From: Thiothrix winogradskyi
GTDB lineage: Bacteria > Pseudomonadota > Gammaproteobacteria > Thiotrichales > Thiotrichaceae
Length of the DNA: 64,000 nucleotides
NCBI RefSeq assembly: GCF_021650935.1
Contig: NZ_CP091244.1
Coordinates: 3,100,001 to 3,164,000, forward strand
Reading direction: 5' to 3'
Each line of letters opens with the position of its first letter. The stretch's first letter is position 1. Positions 1 to 9,076 of this stretch are shown piece after piece. The position numbers were made by a program, and so were the translations under genes. The notes beneath the pieces are model-generated. The model worked only from the letters and a program-made list of their open reading frames with translations. It searched no databases and was not told where the DNA came from.

Positions 1-350
1 GTCCATGTTACTGCGCCCAGTTGATCCACAACATTGGGGTCATCGCTAAAATAAAAATCATTCTTTCCGTTTCCAAGGGAAGGGCTTGATCCGAACCTCA
101 AAGTTACGCCTGCGAAACTTCTGGTTGATGGGTTACGGTTGAAATAACTCACAGCCGTTGTAACCGAATTATAACGCTCTGAGTAGAGTGGCATAGTAGC
201 TGGGGAAGAATAGTAGATATCTGTCAGTGCAGGTGATGCCGTCCATTGTTTGGATTGGCCGTTGCATGTATTCCATGTGGCAGCTTGCCCCGCTTGGGGC
301 AACACCATAAACGTCATCACCGCGATAAACAGATTTTTTAACATCGACAT
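1..350 (-). CDS. Secreted protein, N-terminal part (runs off left edge)
   Basis: Open minus-strand frame from an ATG at 350 to the window edge (about 116 codons visible). A GAGG ribosome site lies about 8 bases upstream. Residues 1 to about 23 form a typical signal peptide: positively charged start, hydrophobic core and an AxA-like end (QAGQAA). The mature part starts ATWNTCNGQSKQW and has a YNSVTTAVSYFNRNP helix-like stretch. That style is seen in exported metalloprotease-like proteins, but no zinc motif is visible here because the gene continues outside the window. It lies just downstream of another exported protein in the same direction, so the two may form a secreted pair. Function not assigned. 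Confidence 0.6.
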   Translation of the reverse strand, partial: MSMLKNLFIAVMTFMVLPQAGQAATWNTCNGQSKQWTASPALTDIYYSSPATMPLYSERYNSVTTAVSYFNRNPSTRSFAGVTLRFGSSPSLGNGKNDFYFSDDPNVVDQLGAVTW

Positions 351-404
351 GATATTAACCTCAATATATTTTACTGAAAGTAAGTGTGATCTAGGGGTGG
401 AGAG

Positions 405-1292
405 TTACTTGATAACATCAAGACCAGGAACTTCCATCGCATATCCCTGAACAGCAGAGCGATTGGCTTCGCCCTCTAGTTCACGTTGTGCGATTTCATC
501 CTCTTCCACCGCAGATGATGGGGTCGGTTTGCCAATTACAGGTGGGGCTTCTGAATCAATTGATGGTGGCTTAATATCGAAGACAAAATCCATTCCGGCA
601 TCTGCGCTCACAACACCCTTGCCTGTCTTGACCTTATCCTTGGTCTTGTTTTTGATCTTGGGCAGAGTAATTTTTGGTTCCTTAATATTTGGCTGGTCAG
701 GATGCTGACCATCTTTGGTAGGGATTTCCTTTATCCCAAGGGTTACACCATTGACATATTGCTCATCCACTATTTTTGATGGCTTCCGGTTCCCTTTGAT
801 TAGTTTATCCTCATCACTGGAATGGAGTTCACGGCCTTCCTCGTCTTGCAATCCACCACCGATAACGCGAAGCCTGCCGTCACTGCAATCGACTAATGGG
901 CAAAAAGATGTGCCGTTACCCATCACGAAAAGGATGTCCTCATCACCCGTGTCGAAGGCTGGCATGTGACTACCTGATGTGAATATCCCATTTTTTTTAT
1001 CGAGACCACCCATAAATCGTAATGTGATGGTTGGATTTGTGTAATTGCCTGCCAAGATTTCCGAAACGGTATAGGTGACAAATGTATGCGGCATGGAGCC
1101 TGAGCCGGTAGTGCTTGAGGAGTTGCGGTAATCAATTGCAGTTACCTTGCCATGTAAGACTAGATCAGCATCACCCGCCATCTCCGAAATGGATTTCTTA
1201 GTGTGACCATTCCCGTTCGCCTGCACTTGTGGATAGATGATTACTGCCGAAAGCGTCAGAGCCAGGGCAATCTTGGATATGGATAGTTTCAT
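405..1292 (-). CDS. Exported protein of unknown function
   Basis: A 295-residue protein. I chose the ATG at 1292 because a GAGG ribosome site lies about 8 bases upstream and the protein then begins with a clean signal peptide (MKLSISKIALALTLSAVIIY, cleavage near QVQA-NG). The longer frame upstream would only add a Leu-Cys run encoded by a microsatellite. The N-terminal domain (about residues 25-150) is of the type ADLVLHGKV...TYTVSEILAG...ITLRFMGG. A Lys/Pro-rich linker and an acidic C-terminus follow. It precedes another secreted protein in the same direction. The family looks like small exported proteins of no known function; I cannot name it. Confidence 0.7.
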   Translation of the reverse strand: MKLSISKIALALTLSAVIIYPQVQANGNGHTKKSISEMAGDADLVLHGKVTAIDYRNSSSTTGSGSMPHTFVTYTVSEILAGNYTNPTITLRFMGGLDKKNGIFTSGSHMPAFDTGDEDILFVMGNGTSFCPLVDCSDGRLRVIGGGLQDEEGRELHSSDEDKLIKGNRKPSKIVDEQYVNGVTLGIKEIPTKDGQHPDQPNIKEPKITLPKIKNKTKDKVKTGKGVVSADAGMDFVFDIKPPSIDSEAPPVIGKPTPSSAVEEDEIAQRELEGEANRSAVQGYAMEVPGLDVIK

Positions 1293-1303
1293 AAAAAACA
1301 CCT

Positions 1304-1323
1304 CATTACAGTATAGTGTAATG
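1304..1323 (-). promoter_or_regulatory. Inverted repeat over a -10 box, upstream of the exported protein
   Basis: CATTACA and TGTAATG form a perfect 7-6-7 inverted repeat at 1304-1310 and 1317-1323. On the minus strand the centre reads TATACT, a good -10 hexamer, about 20 bases upstream of the start codon at 1292. A repressor site overlapping the promoter is the simplest reading. No convincing -35 box is visible 17 bases upstream, so an activator may also be needed. Confidence 0.4.
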
Positions 1324-1370
1324 ATTTCATGCTTTGTTGGAATTCCGGAATTTAGTATCTGAGGCTCAGT

Positions 1371-1416
1371 GCATAGGCATAGGCATAGGCATAGGCATAG
1401 GCATAGGCATAGGCAT
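1371..1416. repeat. GCATAG hexanucleotide microsatellite (7.7 copies)
   Basis: Seven full copies of GCATAG plus GCAT, all perfect, about 80 to 125 bases upstream of the exported protein start at 1292 and upstream of its -10 box. A hexamer tract cannot shift a reading frame but can change promoter spacing, as in promoter-located phase variation. The surrounding 1324-1654 stretch holds no gene that I can support; it is AT-rich, with a long T/A run near 1575-1595. Confidence 0.9.
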
Positions 1417-1654
1417 TTTGAAGTATAAAGCATATAAATCAATTTGTTATAGAAATAAATCGCTCAGCACCCATCAGCACTGGGAGACTTATGCGTTAGC
1501 ACTTGGATTAGACCTATGATTTCATTCTATCAACTCGATTAATAGATTAGCATCTTGTATTTGTCATTAACAAGACTTTTTTTTAAAAAAAAACTATTTT
1601 TATGTTTACGATGTAAATGTTATCTCATATGGGATACACCCAAGCCGCTGGCGT

Positions 1655-2998
1655 TTGGGTTTGTCTAACTGCACTCGCTTCGGCAGTTCACAATCTGAAA
1701 TTCTGTACGAAGAGGCGCGTTTGTCACGTTTGGGTGCAGAAAAATTCATGCTGGATGGGCGGCATACTGGCACAGGTGGCGGTAATCACGTCACGCTGGG
1801 TGCGGCTACGCCGAGCGATAGTCCGTTCTTGCGTCAGCCGGATGTGTTGCGCAGTTTGTTGACGTTCTGGCAGCACCATCCGGCGCTGTCTTATCTGTTT
1901 TCGGGGATGTTCTTGGGGCCGACCAGCCAAGCGCCACGGGTGGATGAGGCGCGGGATGAGAGTTTGTATGAGCTGGAAATTGCGTTCCAGCAAATGCCAA
2001 GCGGACACAATGATCAGCCCTGGTTGGTTGACCGTTTGCTGCGTAACTTGCTGATTGATATTACCGGGAATACGCATCGGGCGGAGTTCTGCATCGACAA
2101 GCTGTATTCGCCGGATTCTTTCAGCGGTCGCCAAGGCTTGCTGGAATTCCGTGGCTTTGAAATGCCGCCTCATGCACGGATGTCGTTGGTACAGATGTTG
2201 CTGATTCGTACCCTGATGGTGCGTTTCTGGAATACGCCGTATGCGCATCGGCTGGTGCGTTGGGGTACGGCGTTGCATGACCGTTTCATGTTGCCGCATT
2301 ACGTGTGGGAAGACATGAAGGACGTGTGCGCGGACTTGCAGGCGGCGGGTTATCCATTCCAGTTGGAGTGGCTTGCGCCGTTCCATGAGTTCCGTTTCCC
2401 GGTGTATGGGCGCGTGCAATATTGTGGCATTGAGCTGGAATTGCGGGCGGCGCTGGAGCCGTGGAATGTGTTGGGCGAGGAGTTGAGTAGCCAAGGCACG
2501 GCGCGGTTTGTGGATTCGTCGTTGGAACGGGTGCAGGTGAAAATCAACGGCTTGACCGATTCGCGCTACGTGGTTTCCTGTAATGGGCGGCGTGTGCCGA
2601 TGAAGGCGACCGGCGTGAAGGGTGAGTATGTGGCTGGGGTGCGGTTCCGCGCTTGGCAGCCGCCTTCCGCGTTGCATCCGACCATTGGGATTCATGCGCC
2701 GCTGGTGTTTGACATCATTGATACCTGGAATGGGCGTTCGGTGGGTGGTTGCACTTACCATGTGTCGCATCCGGGCGGGCGTAATTCCGAGATTTTCCCG
2801 GTGAATGCGTATGAGGCTGAAAGTCGGCGCTTCTCGCGCTTCCGTGAGGAGCATACGCCGGGGGTGATTGAGCCGAAGTTCTTGTCGGAAGCGACGCGGG
2901 CGTTCTATGAACATGGGGAGAAGCCGCAGCCGATGAGTCCACCGCCGGAAGAGGTGAATGCGGATTATCCGTATACGCTGGATTTGCGGCGGGGGTAA
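1655..2998 (+). pseudogene. 3' remnant of a DUF2126 (transglutaminase-associated) gene
   Basis: The 447-codon frame matches the C-terminal third of DUF2126 proteins, which are normally about 1100 residues with an N-terminal transglutaminase-like domain. Recognisable stretches are LDGRHTGTGGGNHVTLG, LSYLFSG, GPTSQAPRVDEARDE and the terminal YPYTLDLRRG. Homology seems to begin near base 1694 (SEILYEEARLSRLGAEKF). The first dozen residues look unrelated, no ribosome site precedes the ATG at 1655, and no transglutaminase domain lies upstream. The gene therefore lost its 5' two thirds, and the fragment is probably not expressed as a useful protein. Confidence 0.75.
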
Positions 2999-3004
2999 TA
3001 AAGA

Positions 3005-3055
3005 ACCCCCCATCCCCGACCCTTCCCCCGCAAGGGGTGAAGGGAGCAGGAGTGA
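3005..3055. repeat. REP-like palindromic repeat after the DUF2126 remnant
   Basis: A G/C-rich imperfect palindrome containing CCCTTCCCCC-GCAA-GGGGTGAAGGG. The same sequence, in reverse orientation, forms the 3' end of gnd near 21905-21955, so this is a dispersed intergenic repeat of the genome. It may also act as a hairpin at the end of the upstream transcript. Confidence 0.7.
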
Positions 3056-3133
3056 GTAACTGTCGGGCGCTCGTCTTGCTTTTTGCTGCCTGCACCCTAC
3101 AATGAAGTTACATCCAATTTTTAGGGTATTCGT

Positions 3134-3571
3134 ATGACTACTGTAACTCCCAGTCCGTTGGCTGAATTGTCAGCCGCAGAGAAGGCGGCGGCTTTTTCGG
3201 TGTTTCGTGATCGAGGGGTTAATCCCGCTCAGCTTTTTGCTGATTTACTGCGTTTTGTGGCTATTACCAAGAAAGTCCCGTTTGCGATTGGCAAGGGCGA
3301 ATCGGTCACGGATGCGCTTGCGATTCTGGATGAGCTTGAAGAGTGGGCAGAGCGTGAAAAAATCATTCAAAAAATCGAAGCCGAAACAGGGCGCAAGGTA
3401 AACAGGATTGCATCTGTTGAACAGTGGCTGGATGATGCTGTGCAACACGCGATACACCCTGACCTTGAGGCGATGACCGATGAAGAATTGCTTACAATGG
3501 CAGATGCTGAAGTCAAACAACACCGCGCGGAAAAACGGGCGTTGGAAGCCATACAAGCCAGTCGTCATTAA
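3134..3571 (+). CDS. Probable antitoxin partner of a PIN-domain toxin
   Basis: A 145-residue, mostly helical, acidic protein without a recognised enzyme motif. The ATG follows an upstream TTTAGGGTATTCGT stretch. It sits 12 bases before a PIN-domain gene in the same direction, the normal antitoxin-toxin order. The middle (about residues 70-115) is rich in Glu/Lys and likely helical; no clear ribbon-helix-helix or AbrB fold can be read. The antitoxin role is inferred from position only. It could instead be an unrelated small cytosolic protein. Confidence 0.55.
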   Translation: MTTVTPSPLAELSAAEKAAAFSVFRDRGVNPAQLFADLLRFVAITKKVPFAIGKGESVTDALAILDELEEWAEREKIIQKIEAETGRKVNRIASVEQWLDDAVQHAIHPDLEAMTDEELLTMADAEVKQHRAEKRALEAIQASRH

Positions 3572-3583
3572 CCAAAGCCACGC

Positions 3584-4027
3584 ATGACCCACACAACAAA
3601 GAAACTCATCTTTGATACCAGTTCCTTGATTGGGGCGGTCATCAATGCCAAATCATTACCCGCCTTGGTTTTTGCCCAAGCCAAACAGGAACACGCACTT
3701 TTCATTTCGTCGGAAACGATTGTCGAGCTTCAGGAAGTTGTGTCCAGAAAAAAATTTGACCGTTATTTCGTCGGAAAAGATGCGAATCGCCGGGAGGATT
3801 TCTTTGCTGATTACCGTGCAGTCGCCCAGCTTGTTGAACCTACCCATACTGCGACTGAGTGCAGGGATGAAAACGACAATATGTTTCTATCTCTCGCCTT
3901 GTCGGTTGAAGCGGATATGATTGTGTCCAGTGATAATGACTTGCTGGTGTTGAATCCCTACAAGAATATTCGGGTACTGACTGTCAGGCAGTATGCGGAG
4001 GAAAATGGCTTGCTGTCGGATTCATGA
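3584..4027 (+). CDS. PIN-domain toxin-like endoribonuclease (COG1569 type)
   Basis: A 147-residue PIN-domain protein. Motifs expected for the metal-binding acidic triad are visible: LIFDTSSLIGAV (first Asp near residue 10), the Glu in SSETIVELQEV, RDENDNMFLSLAL (Asp/Glu near residue 100) and DMIVSSDNDLL (last Asp near 115). Members of this family are mostly VapC-like RNases acting as toxins of toxin-antitoxin pairs. The gene directly follows the probable antitoxin at 3134-3571. The acidic residues look intact. Confidence 0.75.
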   Translation: MTHTTKKLIFDTSSLIGAVINAKSLPALVFAQAKQEHALFISSETIVELQEVVSRKKFDRYFVGKDANRREDFFADYRAVAQLVEPTHTATECRDENDNMFLSLALSVEADMIVSSDNDLLVLNPYKNIRVLTVRQYAEENGLLSDS

Positions 4028-4047
4028 TGCGCGGGGAATGGGGAAGA

Positions 4048-4404
4048 TCAGATTTTCAACGCTTGGCCAAGCGTCATCAAAGACCAACCAGCCTGTTGTA
4101 ACTTTTTACGCTGTTGCTCTGAAATATCCACATAGACCCCGACTTTCTGATCAGGCCATGCGACATCTAAAATAACCCCTGATGTAGTTTGATAGTAAAT
4201 GTGGGGTAATGATTGAGGTTGCCTGCGCTCATAGCGTTTGAGTAAGCCATGTAATGCTTCATCAGCTAGTCGATAGGCGCTATCCCAAGAATCAATTTTA
4301 AGTAACCTTTGCTGCATCCTGAGTTGGTTAATCGTCTCCATTTGTGCAGGTGTGATCAGCATATGATCATGCAAATGTTCCTTACGGTGACAGTCAATAC
4401 AAAG
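4048..4404 (-). pseudogene. C-terminal fragment of an unknown gene cut by IS5 copy 1
   Basis: The frame reads from inside the IS into about 118 host-encoded residues, beginning near CIDCHRKEHLHDH and ending MTLGQALKI. The part VILDVAWPDQKVGVYVDISE followed by QQAGWSLMTL resembles the small nuclease- or lid-like tail often found at the end of large helicase-type proteins. That is a weak resemblance, and the bulk of the gene is missing. The other side of the IS carries a methyltransferase fragment, not the rest of this gene, so DNA was lost here. Confidence 0.5.
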
Positions 4405-5674
4405 GGGAACCTCTAAAAACCCACTGATACCCACACAAATGTGAGAAAATGCTCATCTGAGCCACCGCCCCGTTACTAGCCATGCCCAAGAAAAGTGCCA
4501 TCAAAACCAGTCTGTTTGCCGCCGAAGAGCGTGAACAGAAACTCGACCGCAAGGGCGACCTGCTGTCCACCCTGAACCAGCACGTCAACTTTGTCGCCTT
4601 GGCAGGAGAAATCGACCACATCGCCCCACGCCCCAGTGACAAGCGAGGAGGCCGTCCACCCTACCCAACGGAACTGATGGTACGGGTCTTGGTGTTGCAA
4701 CACCTGTACAACCTGTCGGACGAGGCATTGGAATACCAATTGCTTGACCGGCTGTCGTTCCAACGGTTTTGTGGCCTGCGTCATTCCAGCACGATCCCGG
4801 ATGCCAATACCTTGTGGGTATTCCGTGAACGGATCAGTGCGGCAGGTGGTGCGGATGCCCTGTTTGATGCCGTCCAACGGCAATTACAACAACACGGTTT
4901 TATTGCCCGTGGTGGTCAAATCGTTGATGCCACGCTGGTGGAAGCCCCTAAACAACATTTCCACAAAGAAGAAAAAGCGCTGTTGGAACAAGCGGCAACA
5001 CCTGCTGACTGGACACCTGCCCAACGTCGCCAAAAGGATACGGAAGCAAGCTGGACGAAAAAACACGGTAAAAGTTACCACGGCTACAAACTCAGTATCA
5101 GTGCCGATCGGAAATACAAACTCATCCGCAAACACCACATCAGCACCGCCAAAGAACATGACACCAACCATTTTGAAGCGGTGCTTGACCGAGCCAACAC
5201 CAGCCGTGACGTATGGGCGGACAAAGGTTACGAAGACCAATCCCGTGAACAACGCCTCAACCAAGGTAGCTGGCGGTTACACATCCAGCACAAAGCCAAG
5301 AAAGGCAAGCCGCAATCCGACTGCCAGAAGCGCCGCAACACCCGCATCGCCAGACCCCGCGCACGGGTTGAGCATGTGTTTGGGTCAATCTGTGCGATGG
5401 GAGGCAAAGCCATCCGCAGCATCGGGTTGGCACGGGCAGTATTCGGCCTCAGCATTAAGGCAACCGTGTATAACTTGCGGCGGCTTTGTTCACTCAAAGA
5501 GGGCGGAGTTGTGCCCATTTGATGGAGAAATTCCCGAAAAAACAGCAAAAATGCGGAAAAACCACCTGATTGTGGCTTGGTGTGCTAAAAATTGAGATGG
5601 GTTGGTGTTTTTTTAACAAAATGTCGATAGACCAACGCTAACCGTTGCAATACGCCGGGTTTTTAGAGGTTCCC
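4405..5674 (+). mobile_element. IS5-family insertion sequence, copy 1
   Basis: A 1270-bp element with 18-bp perfect terminal inverted repeats (GGGAACCTCTAAAAACCC). Its size and layout equal the copies at 9077-10346 and 15954-17223. Flanks are AAAG on the left and ATTA on the right, so no target duplication is present, unlike the other two copies. Its transposase differs from theirs at several residues. Confidence 0.9.
4482..5522 (+). CDS. IS5-family transposase (copy 1)
   Basis: A 346-residue DDE transposase that cuts and joins the element ends. An N-terminal DUF772-like region (residues about 40-120, RPPYPTELMVRVLVLQHLYN) is followed by the RNase-H-like catalytic domain. The probable catalytic residues are Asp in GGQIVDATLVE, Asp in VWADKGYED and Glu in RARVEHVFG. 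It differs from copies 2 and 3 at a few positions, for example FVALAGEID and CSLKEGGV. The frame is intact and of normal length. A 283-codon frame overlaps it in another phase but is a shadow of the same sequence. Confidence 0.93.
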   Translation: MPKKSAIKTSLFAAEEREQKLDRKGDLLSTLNQHVNFVALAGEIDHIAPRPSDKRGGRPPYPTELMVRVLVLQHLYNLSDEALEYQLLDRLSFQRFCGLRHSSTIPDANTLWVFRERISAAGGADALFDAVQRQLQQHGFIARGGQIVDATLVEAPKQHFHKEEKALLEQAATPADWTPAQRRQKDTEASWTKKHGKSYHGYKLSISADRKYKLIRKHHISTAKEHDTNHFEAVLDRANTSRDVWADKGYEDQSREQRLNQGSWRLHIQHKAKKGKPQSDCQKRRNTRIARPRARVEHVFGSICAMGGKAIRSIGLARAVFGLSIKATVYNLRRLCSLKEGGVVPI

Positions 5675-6408
5675 ATTACATCTGCGACTTCCGAAAAATA
5701 AAATGCCCGCCAGCCTTCGTGCAAATACTCATGTACTAAATAGTGGCGATTTTTGACTTCAAAAGAATCAAGGCGTTTTTTGATGACATTACTGCTGAGT
5801 GCAAAGAATCTGGGATTCACACTATCAAGCTGTTTGACTAAATCCAGTGCTTTATCAAAACGCTCCAGACTGTTACCCCGGAATTGCTTACTCGCTGTGA
5901 ACAACAATTTCTGGATAGGTTCGCTAATCGACCAGCCCGGTTTGGCATTATAACTGTTATAAACCATCCCGCCCGCCTTCAGATGACGATGGCATAAGGT
6001 GACAAGATGTTGGCGGTTTTCATCGGATACCCACGTAAAAATGCCATGTAAAGCAATGAAATCGCACTCTGGTAATAACTCATTATTTTCAACCAGTTGT
6101 GCAAAACTCTTTTCCAGAAAGACAACATTTGTCAACCCTGCTTGCTTGGCAATATTGCGTGCTTGTGCAATGTGTGAAGGATTGAAATCTACCGCATAAA
6201 ACATGCCTTGCGGGTAATTAGCGGCCATGATCAGGGTTGTCATACCCATACCACACCCTAATTCACAGTAGGTAAAGTTTCCGCTTAGATCTTGTGGTTC
6301 GATACCTTGCGACAATGCGCACAAATTGAGAAAATCCGGCTCTTGTTCACGGTAATAACCTGAAATGTATTCAACATCAGATTCATAACCTTCCATCCAT
6401 TTTTTCAT
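5675..6408 (-). pseudogene. SAM-dependent methyltransferase truncated by IS5 copy 1
   Basis: About 245 host-encoded residues from the ATG at 6408 to the IS edge; the last residues NPAYCNG come from the IS. The start MKKWMEGYESDVEYISGYYRE and the class I SAM-binding motif YCELGCGMGMTT (about residues 48-60) are typical of methyltransferases that carry a C-terminal regulatory domain and are normally around 500 residues. The acidic motif 2 (AVDFNPSHIAQAR) and a HGIFTWVSDE motif are present. The IS removed the C-terminal half, so activity is doubtful. The substrate is unknown. Confidence 0.7.
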
Positions 6409-6485
6409 ATTAGCCGCCTCTTTTTATAAAAAAAAAGTTATCAGCAATACATGATAACTTATTACATTGGGCGTGTTAAGAAATT

Positions 6486-7490
6486 TTATTCACGCAACCA
6501 CTCGGCGACTTGCTTGGCGTAATACGTCAAAATACCATCCGCTCCCGCCCGCTTCATCCCCAGCAAGGCTTCCATCACACAAGCCTTTTCGTTGATCCAA
6601 CCATTCATGCCCGCCGCTTTGAACATCGCGTATTCGCCGCTGACTTGGTAGACGTAGGTGGGCGCTTTGAACTCTTCTTTGATGCGGCGCACGATGTCGA
6701 GGTAGGGCATTCCCGGCTTGATCATCACCATATCCGCGCCTTCTTGCAGATCGAGCGCGACTTCCCACAAGGCTTCGTCGGAATTGGCAGGGTCCATCTG
6801 ATAGCTGTATTTATTGCCACCCTTCAGATTTGCTGCCGAACCAACCGCATCACGGAACGGACCATAAAAGCTGGAGGCGTATTTCGCGGAATACGCCAGA
6901 ATGCGTGTGTTTAAATGCCCATGCTGTTCCAACACGTCACGGATTTCACCGATACGCCCATCCATCATATCCGACGGTGCAACCACATCCGCGCCCGCTT
7001 CGGCGTGGGAAAGCGCCTGCTTGGTCAACGCTGCCACGGTTTCATCGTTGAGGATATAGCCGTTTTCATCCATCAAACCGTCTTGCCCGTGCGAGGTGAA
7101 CGGGTCGAGCGCCACATCGGTAATCACGCCCAATTCTGGCACAGCGGCTTTAATCGCCCGCACGGCGCGTTGCGCCAAACCGTCGGGATTCCACGCCTCT
7201 TCCGCCTTATCGGTTTTCGCCGATTGCGGAGTCACAGGGAAAATCGCCATTGCCGGAATTCCCAGCTTAAACGCGGCTTCCGCTTCTTTCACCAACAGGT
7301 CAATGCTAATCCGCTCCACACCGGGCATGGAGGCAATGGCTTCGCGCTGATTCTCGCCCTCCATCACAAACACCGGCCAAATCAAATCATTGGCAGTCAG
7401 CACATTTTCGCGCATTAAACGGCGGGAAAAATCATCACGGCGCATCCTGCGCATACGGGTGTAAGGGTACATTCCGGGGTAAATAGCCAT
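6486..7490 (-). CDS. hemB: Delta-aminolevulinic acid dehydratase (porphobilinogen synthase)
   Basis: Condenses two 5-aminolevulinate molecules to porphobilinogen in haem biosynthesis, in the cytosol. It is 334 residues, the normal length. The two Schiff-base lysines lie in YSAKYASSFYGP (about residue 200) and MVMIKPGMPYLD (about 255). The metal loop reads DVALDPFTSHGQDG, where zinc-type enzymes have a three-cysteine motif, so this is the Asp-rich, magnesium-type enzyme. The gene is intact and starts at the ATG of MAIYPGMYPYTRMRR. It lies downstream of the broken giant secreted-protein gene in the same direction. Confidence 0.95.
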   Translation of the reverse strand: MAIYPGMYPYTRMRRMRRDDFSRRLMRENVLTANDLIWPVFVMEGENQREAIASMPGVERISIDLLVKEAEAAFKLGIPAMAIFPVTPQSAKTDKAEEAWNPDGLAQRAVRAIKAAVPELGVITDVALDPFTSHGQDGLMDENGYILNDETVAALTKQALSHAEAGADVVAPSDMMDGRIGEIRDVLEQHGHLNTRILAYSAKYASSFYGPFRDAVGSAANLKGGNKYSYQMDPANSDEALWEVALDLQEGADMVMIKPGMPYLDIVRRIKEEFKAPTYVYQVSGEYAMFKAAGMNGWINEKACVMEALLGMKRAGADGILTYYAKQVAEWLRE

Positions 7491-7600
7491 TGCAAGCCCT
7501 GTCAGTGAATAAAAGATCGCTTATTTTGCCCGTTTGTCGGGTGAATGCCAACTATTCGCCGCTGGCATCCTCCCCTACACCCTTGTTCTATTCGACATGA

Positions 7601-8035
7601 TCACTGGGTGGTGCTCTTGAATACCACCTTGCTTGTACCGAGGGTTAACGTGGTAGTGACGGTTTTCTTAGCACTTTTAGAACTCAAATGCCGCACTTGC
7701 AAGGTATCCCCTGCTTTCACCGTGCCTTTTGCCTTGGTGTAAGTACCGTTGTTGATGCGGTATTCGCCGCCACTGATGCTGATAGCAATCGGTGCATTGA
7801 TACCGCTAACCGTAACACTGGCAGATTCTTGCCACACATTGCGAGCAACGCTCGTGAGCGCATTAAAGCTAAACGCATCCGGTACACTGTCGATCACCAA
7901 CGTCGTGCTTTTAAAAGTGAATGATTGCGTACCAAGTTTCAAGGTCGTGATTACGGTCATCTTGGATTTCGTGGATGAGGCGTGACGTACTTGCAAGGTA
8001 TCGCCGTTACGTACCGTACCTTTGGCTTTAGTATA
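7601..8035 (-). pseudogene. 3' end of the IS-disrupted giant secreted protein gene
   Basis: This fragment encodes the last 1.7 modules of the C-terminal cassette, from KAKGTVRNGDTLQVRH to the terminal VVFKSTTQ and stop. It was separated from the rest of its gene (10324-15891) by an IS982 element and IS5 copy 2. Deleting both, plus one copy of each target duplication, joins the frames as ...GINAPIAI-type, then SISGGEYRINNGSYT, then KAKGTVRNGD. The original protein would be about 2005 residues and end here. Each module is about 85-90 residues and closely resembles those ending the proteins at 23479-32049 and 32078-36040. Confidence 0.85.
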
Positions 8036-9027
8036 ACCTGAGTTCGGGATAAGCCATCCCTCAATTTAGATCACAACCAATGCTGATGTTTTTAAATCCA
8101 GTGCTGGTTTTTTATCTTGATAGGCATATGACACCAAGCCAGCAATGATGTTAATCATATAGTTAGTGAGTGAACGGTGGCGTGAATGCTCAATTTGTGA
8201 AATATTTTTCAACTGATCATTGATGGTTTCGATGATGCTCCGTTTACGCAACATCAGTGTATCGAACGTGTCACGCGCCACGGGTTTCATGTTTTTCTTC
8301 AGCGAGGTAATCCATTCAACCCCTTGCTCTGCCAACGATTCTGTCAATGCCTTGGAAATGTAGCCACGATCACCAAAGACTTTGCCGACCACTTTTTTCA
8401 GCAACGTGGGAACGGGCTTACGGTCATCGGTATTACCCGAAGTAATGGCAAACGATAAAATATTGCCGCAGTCATCCACGACCAAATGAAGTTTGAACCC
8501 ATAAAACCAGCCTGTTGACGATTTACCCCGCCCTGCGTCTTTGCGAAAGGTGTGATGACGTGGAATACGCAAATTTTCACAGACTTTCAAGGGGGTAGAG
8601 TCTATGAAGGCAATACCTCGCCCCGTTTCACAGCGTTGCTGCATAAACAGGGTTAGTGGCAAAAGAACACGCGGCATTAACTCAATAAAACGTTGATAAC
8701 TAGGGAGTTGCGGGAAATGACCCTTAAGAAATACTTTGACATGACGCTCATAATACCACTTGAAAGTACGATACCCCACTTGGTGGTAATGCACCAAAAT
8801 CGTCATGATTTCACTATCGCCAAGACCACTGTGGCGACGACGATGCCCGCCTTTCGGGGTCAATAACGTTTTGTTCCATTCGGGATGAAAGTCCTGACAA
8901 AAATCGTCAATGGCACAGAATAACCGTGTTAGCATCTCAGTAGCAGCCTTTGGTGGGGTCAATGTTGTGTGTGGTTACTCACATTCTCCCATGAAAGGCT
9001 GCGCCTTACCTTATCCCGAACTCAGGT
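8036..9027 (-). mobile_element. IS982-family insertion sequence
   Basis: A 992-bp element with 18-bp terminal inverted repeats starting ACCTGAGTTCGGGATAAG. A 7-bp target duplication TAGTATA lies at 8029-8035 and 9028-9034. It carries one complete transposase gene. It inserted in the second C-terminal module of the giant secreted protein. Confidence 0.9.
8066..8935 (-). CDS. IS982-family transposase
   Basis: A 289-residue DDE transposase, counted from the ATG at 8935 (MLTRLFCAIDDFCQDF). A TTG nine codons earlier is possible. The catalytic core shows GRGIAFIDSTPLKVC (first Asp), KVFGDRGYISKAL (second Asp) and RKRSIIETINDQLKN (Glu). The GWFYGFKLHLVVDDCG stretch is characteristic of the family. 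It is full length and intact, so the element may still be mobile. Confidence 0.9.
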   Translation of the reverse strand: MLTRLFCAIDDFCQDFHPEWNKTLLTPKGGHRRRHSGLGDSEIMTILVHYHQVGYRTFKWYYERHVKVFLKGHFPQLPSYQRFIELMPRVLLPLTLFMQQRCETGRGIAFIDSTPLKVCENLRIPRHHTFRKDAGRGKSSTGWFYGFKLHLVVDDCGNILSFAITSGNTDDRKPVPTLLKKVVGKVFGDRGYISKALTESLAEQGVEWITSLKKNMKPVARDTFDTLMLRKRSIIETINDQLKNISQIEHSRHRSLTNYMINIIAGLVSYAYQDKKPALDLKTSALVVI

Positions 9028-9076
9028 TAGTATAACTGCCGTTATTGATACGGTATTCGCCACCGCTAATACTAAT
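9028..9076 (-). pseudogene. Sliver of the giant secreted protein between two IS elements
   Basis: These 49 bases encode SISGGEYRINNGSYT of module 2 on the minus strand and include one copy each of the two target duplications (TAGTATA at 9028-9034, TAAT at 9073-9076). Two different IS elements landed within about 45 bp of each other in the same gene. Confidence 0.85.

Noticed and set aside
1293..1442. N-terminal extension of the exported protein with a Leu-Cys run
   Set aside because: The run is the microsatellite read in frame; a good ribosome site and signal peptide start at 1292.
1724..3013. 429-codon minus-strand frame opposite the DUF2126 remnant
   Set aside because: Arg/His/Pro-rich shadow of a high-GC coding region; no ribosome site or family.
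4744..5595. 283-codon frame in IS5 copies 1, 2 and 3
   Set aside because: It overlaps the transposase in another phase and is repeated only because the IS is repeated; no ribosome site or plausible protein composition.
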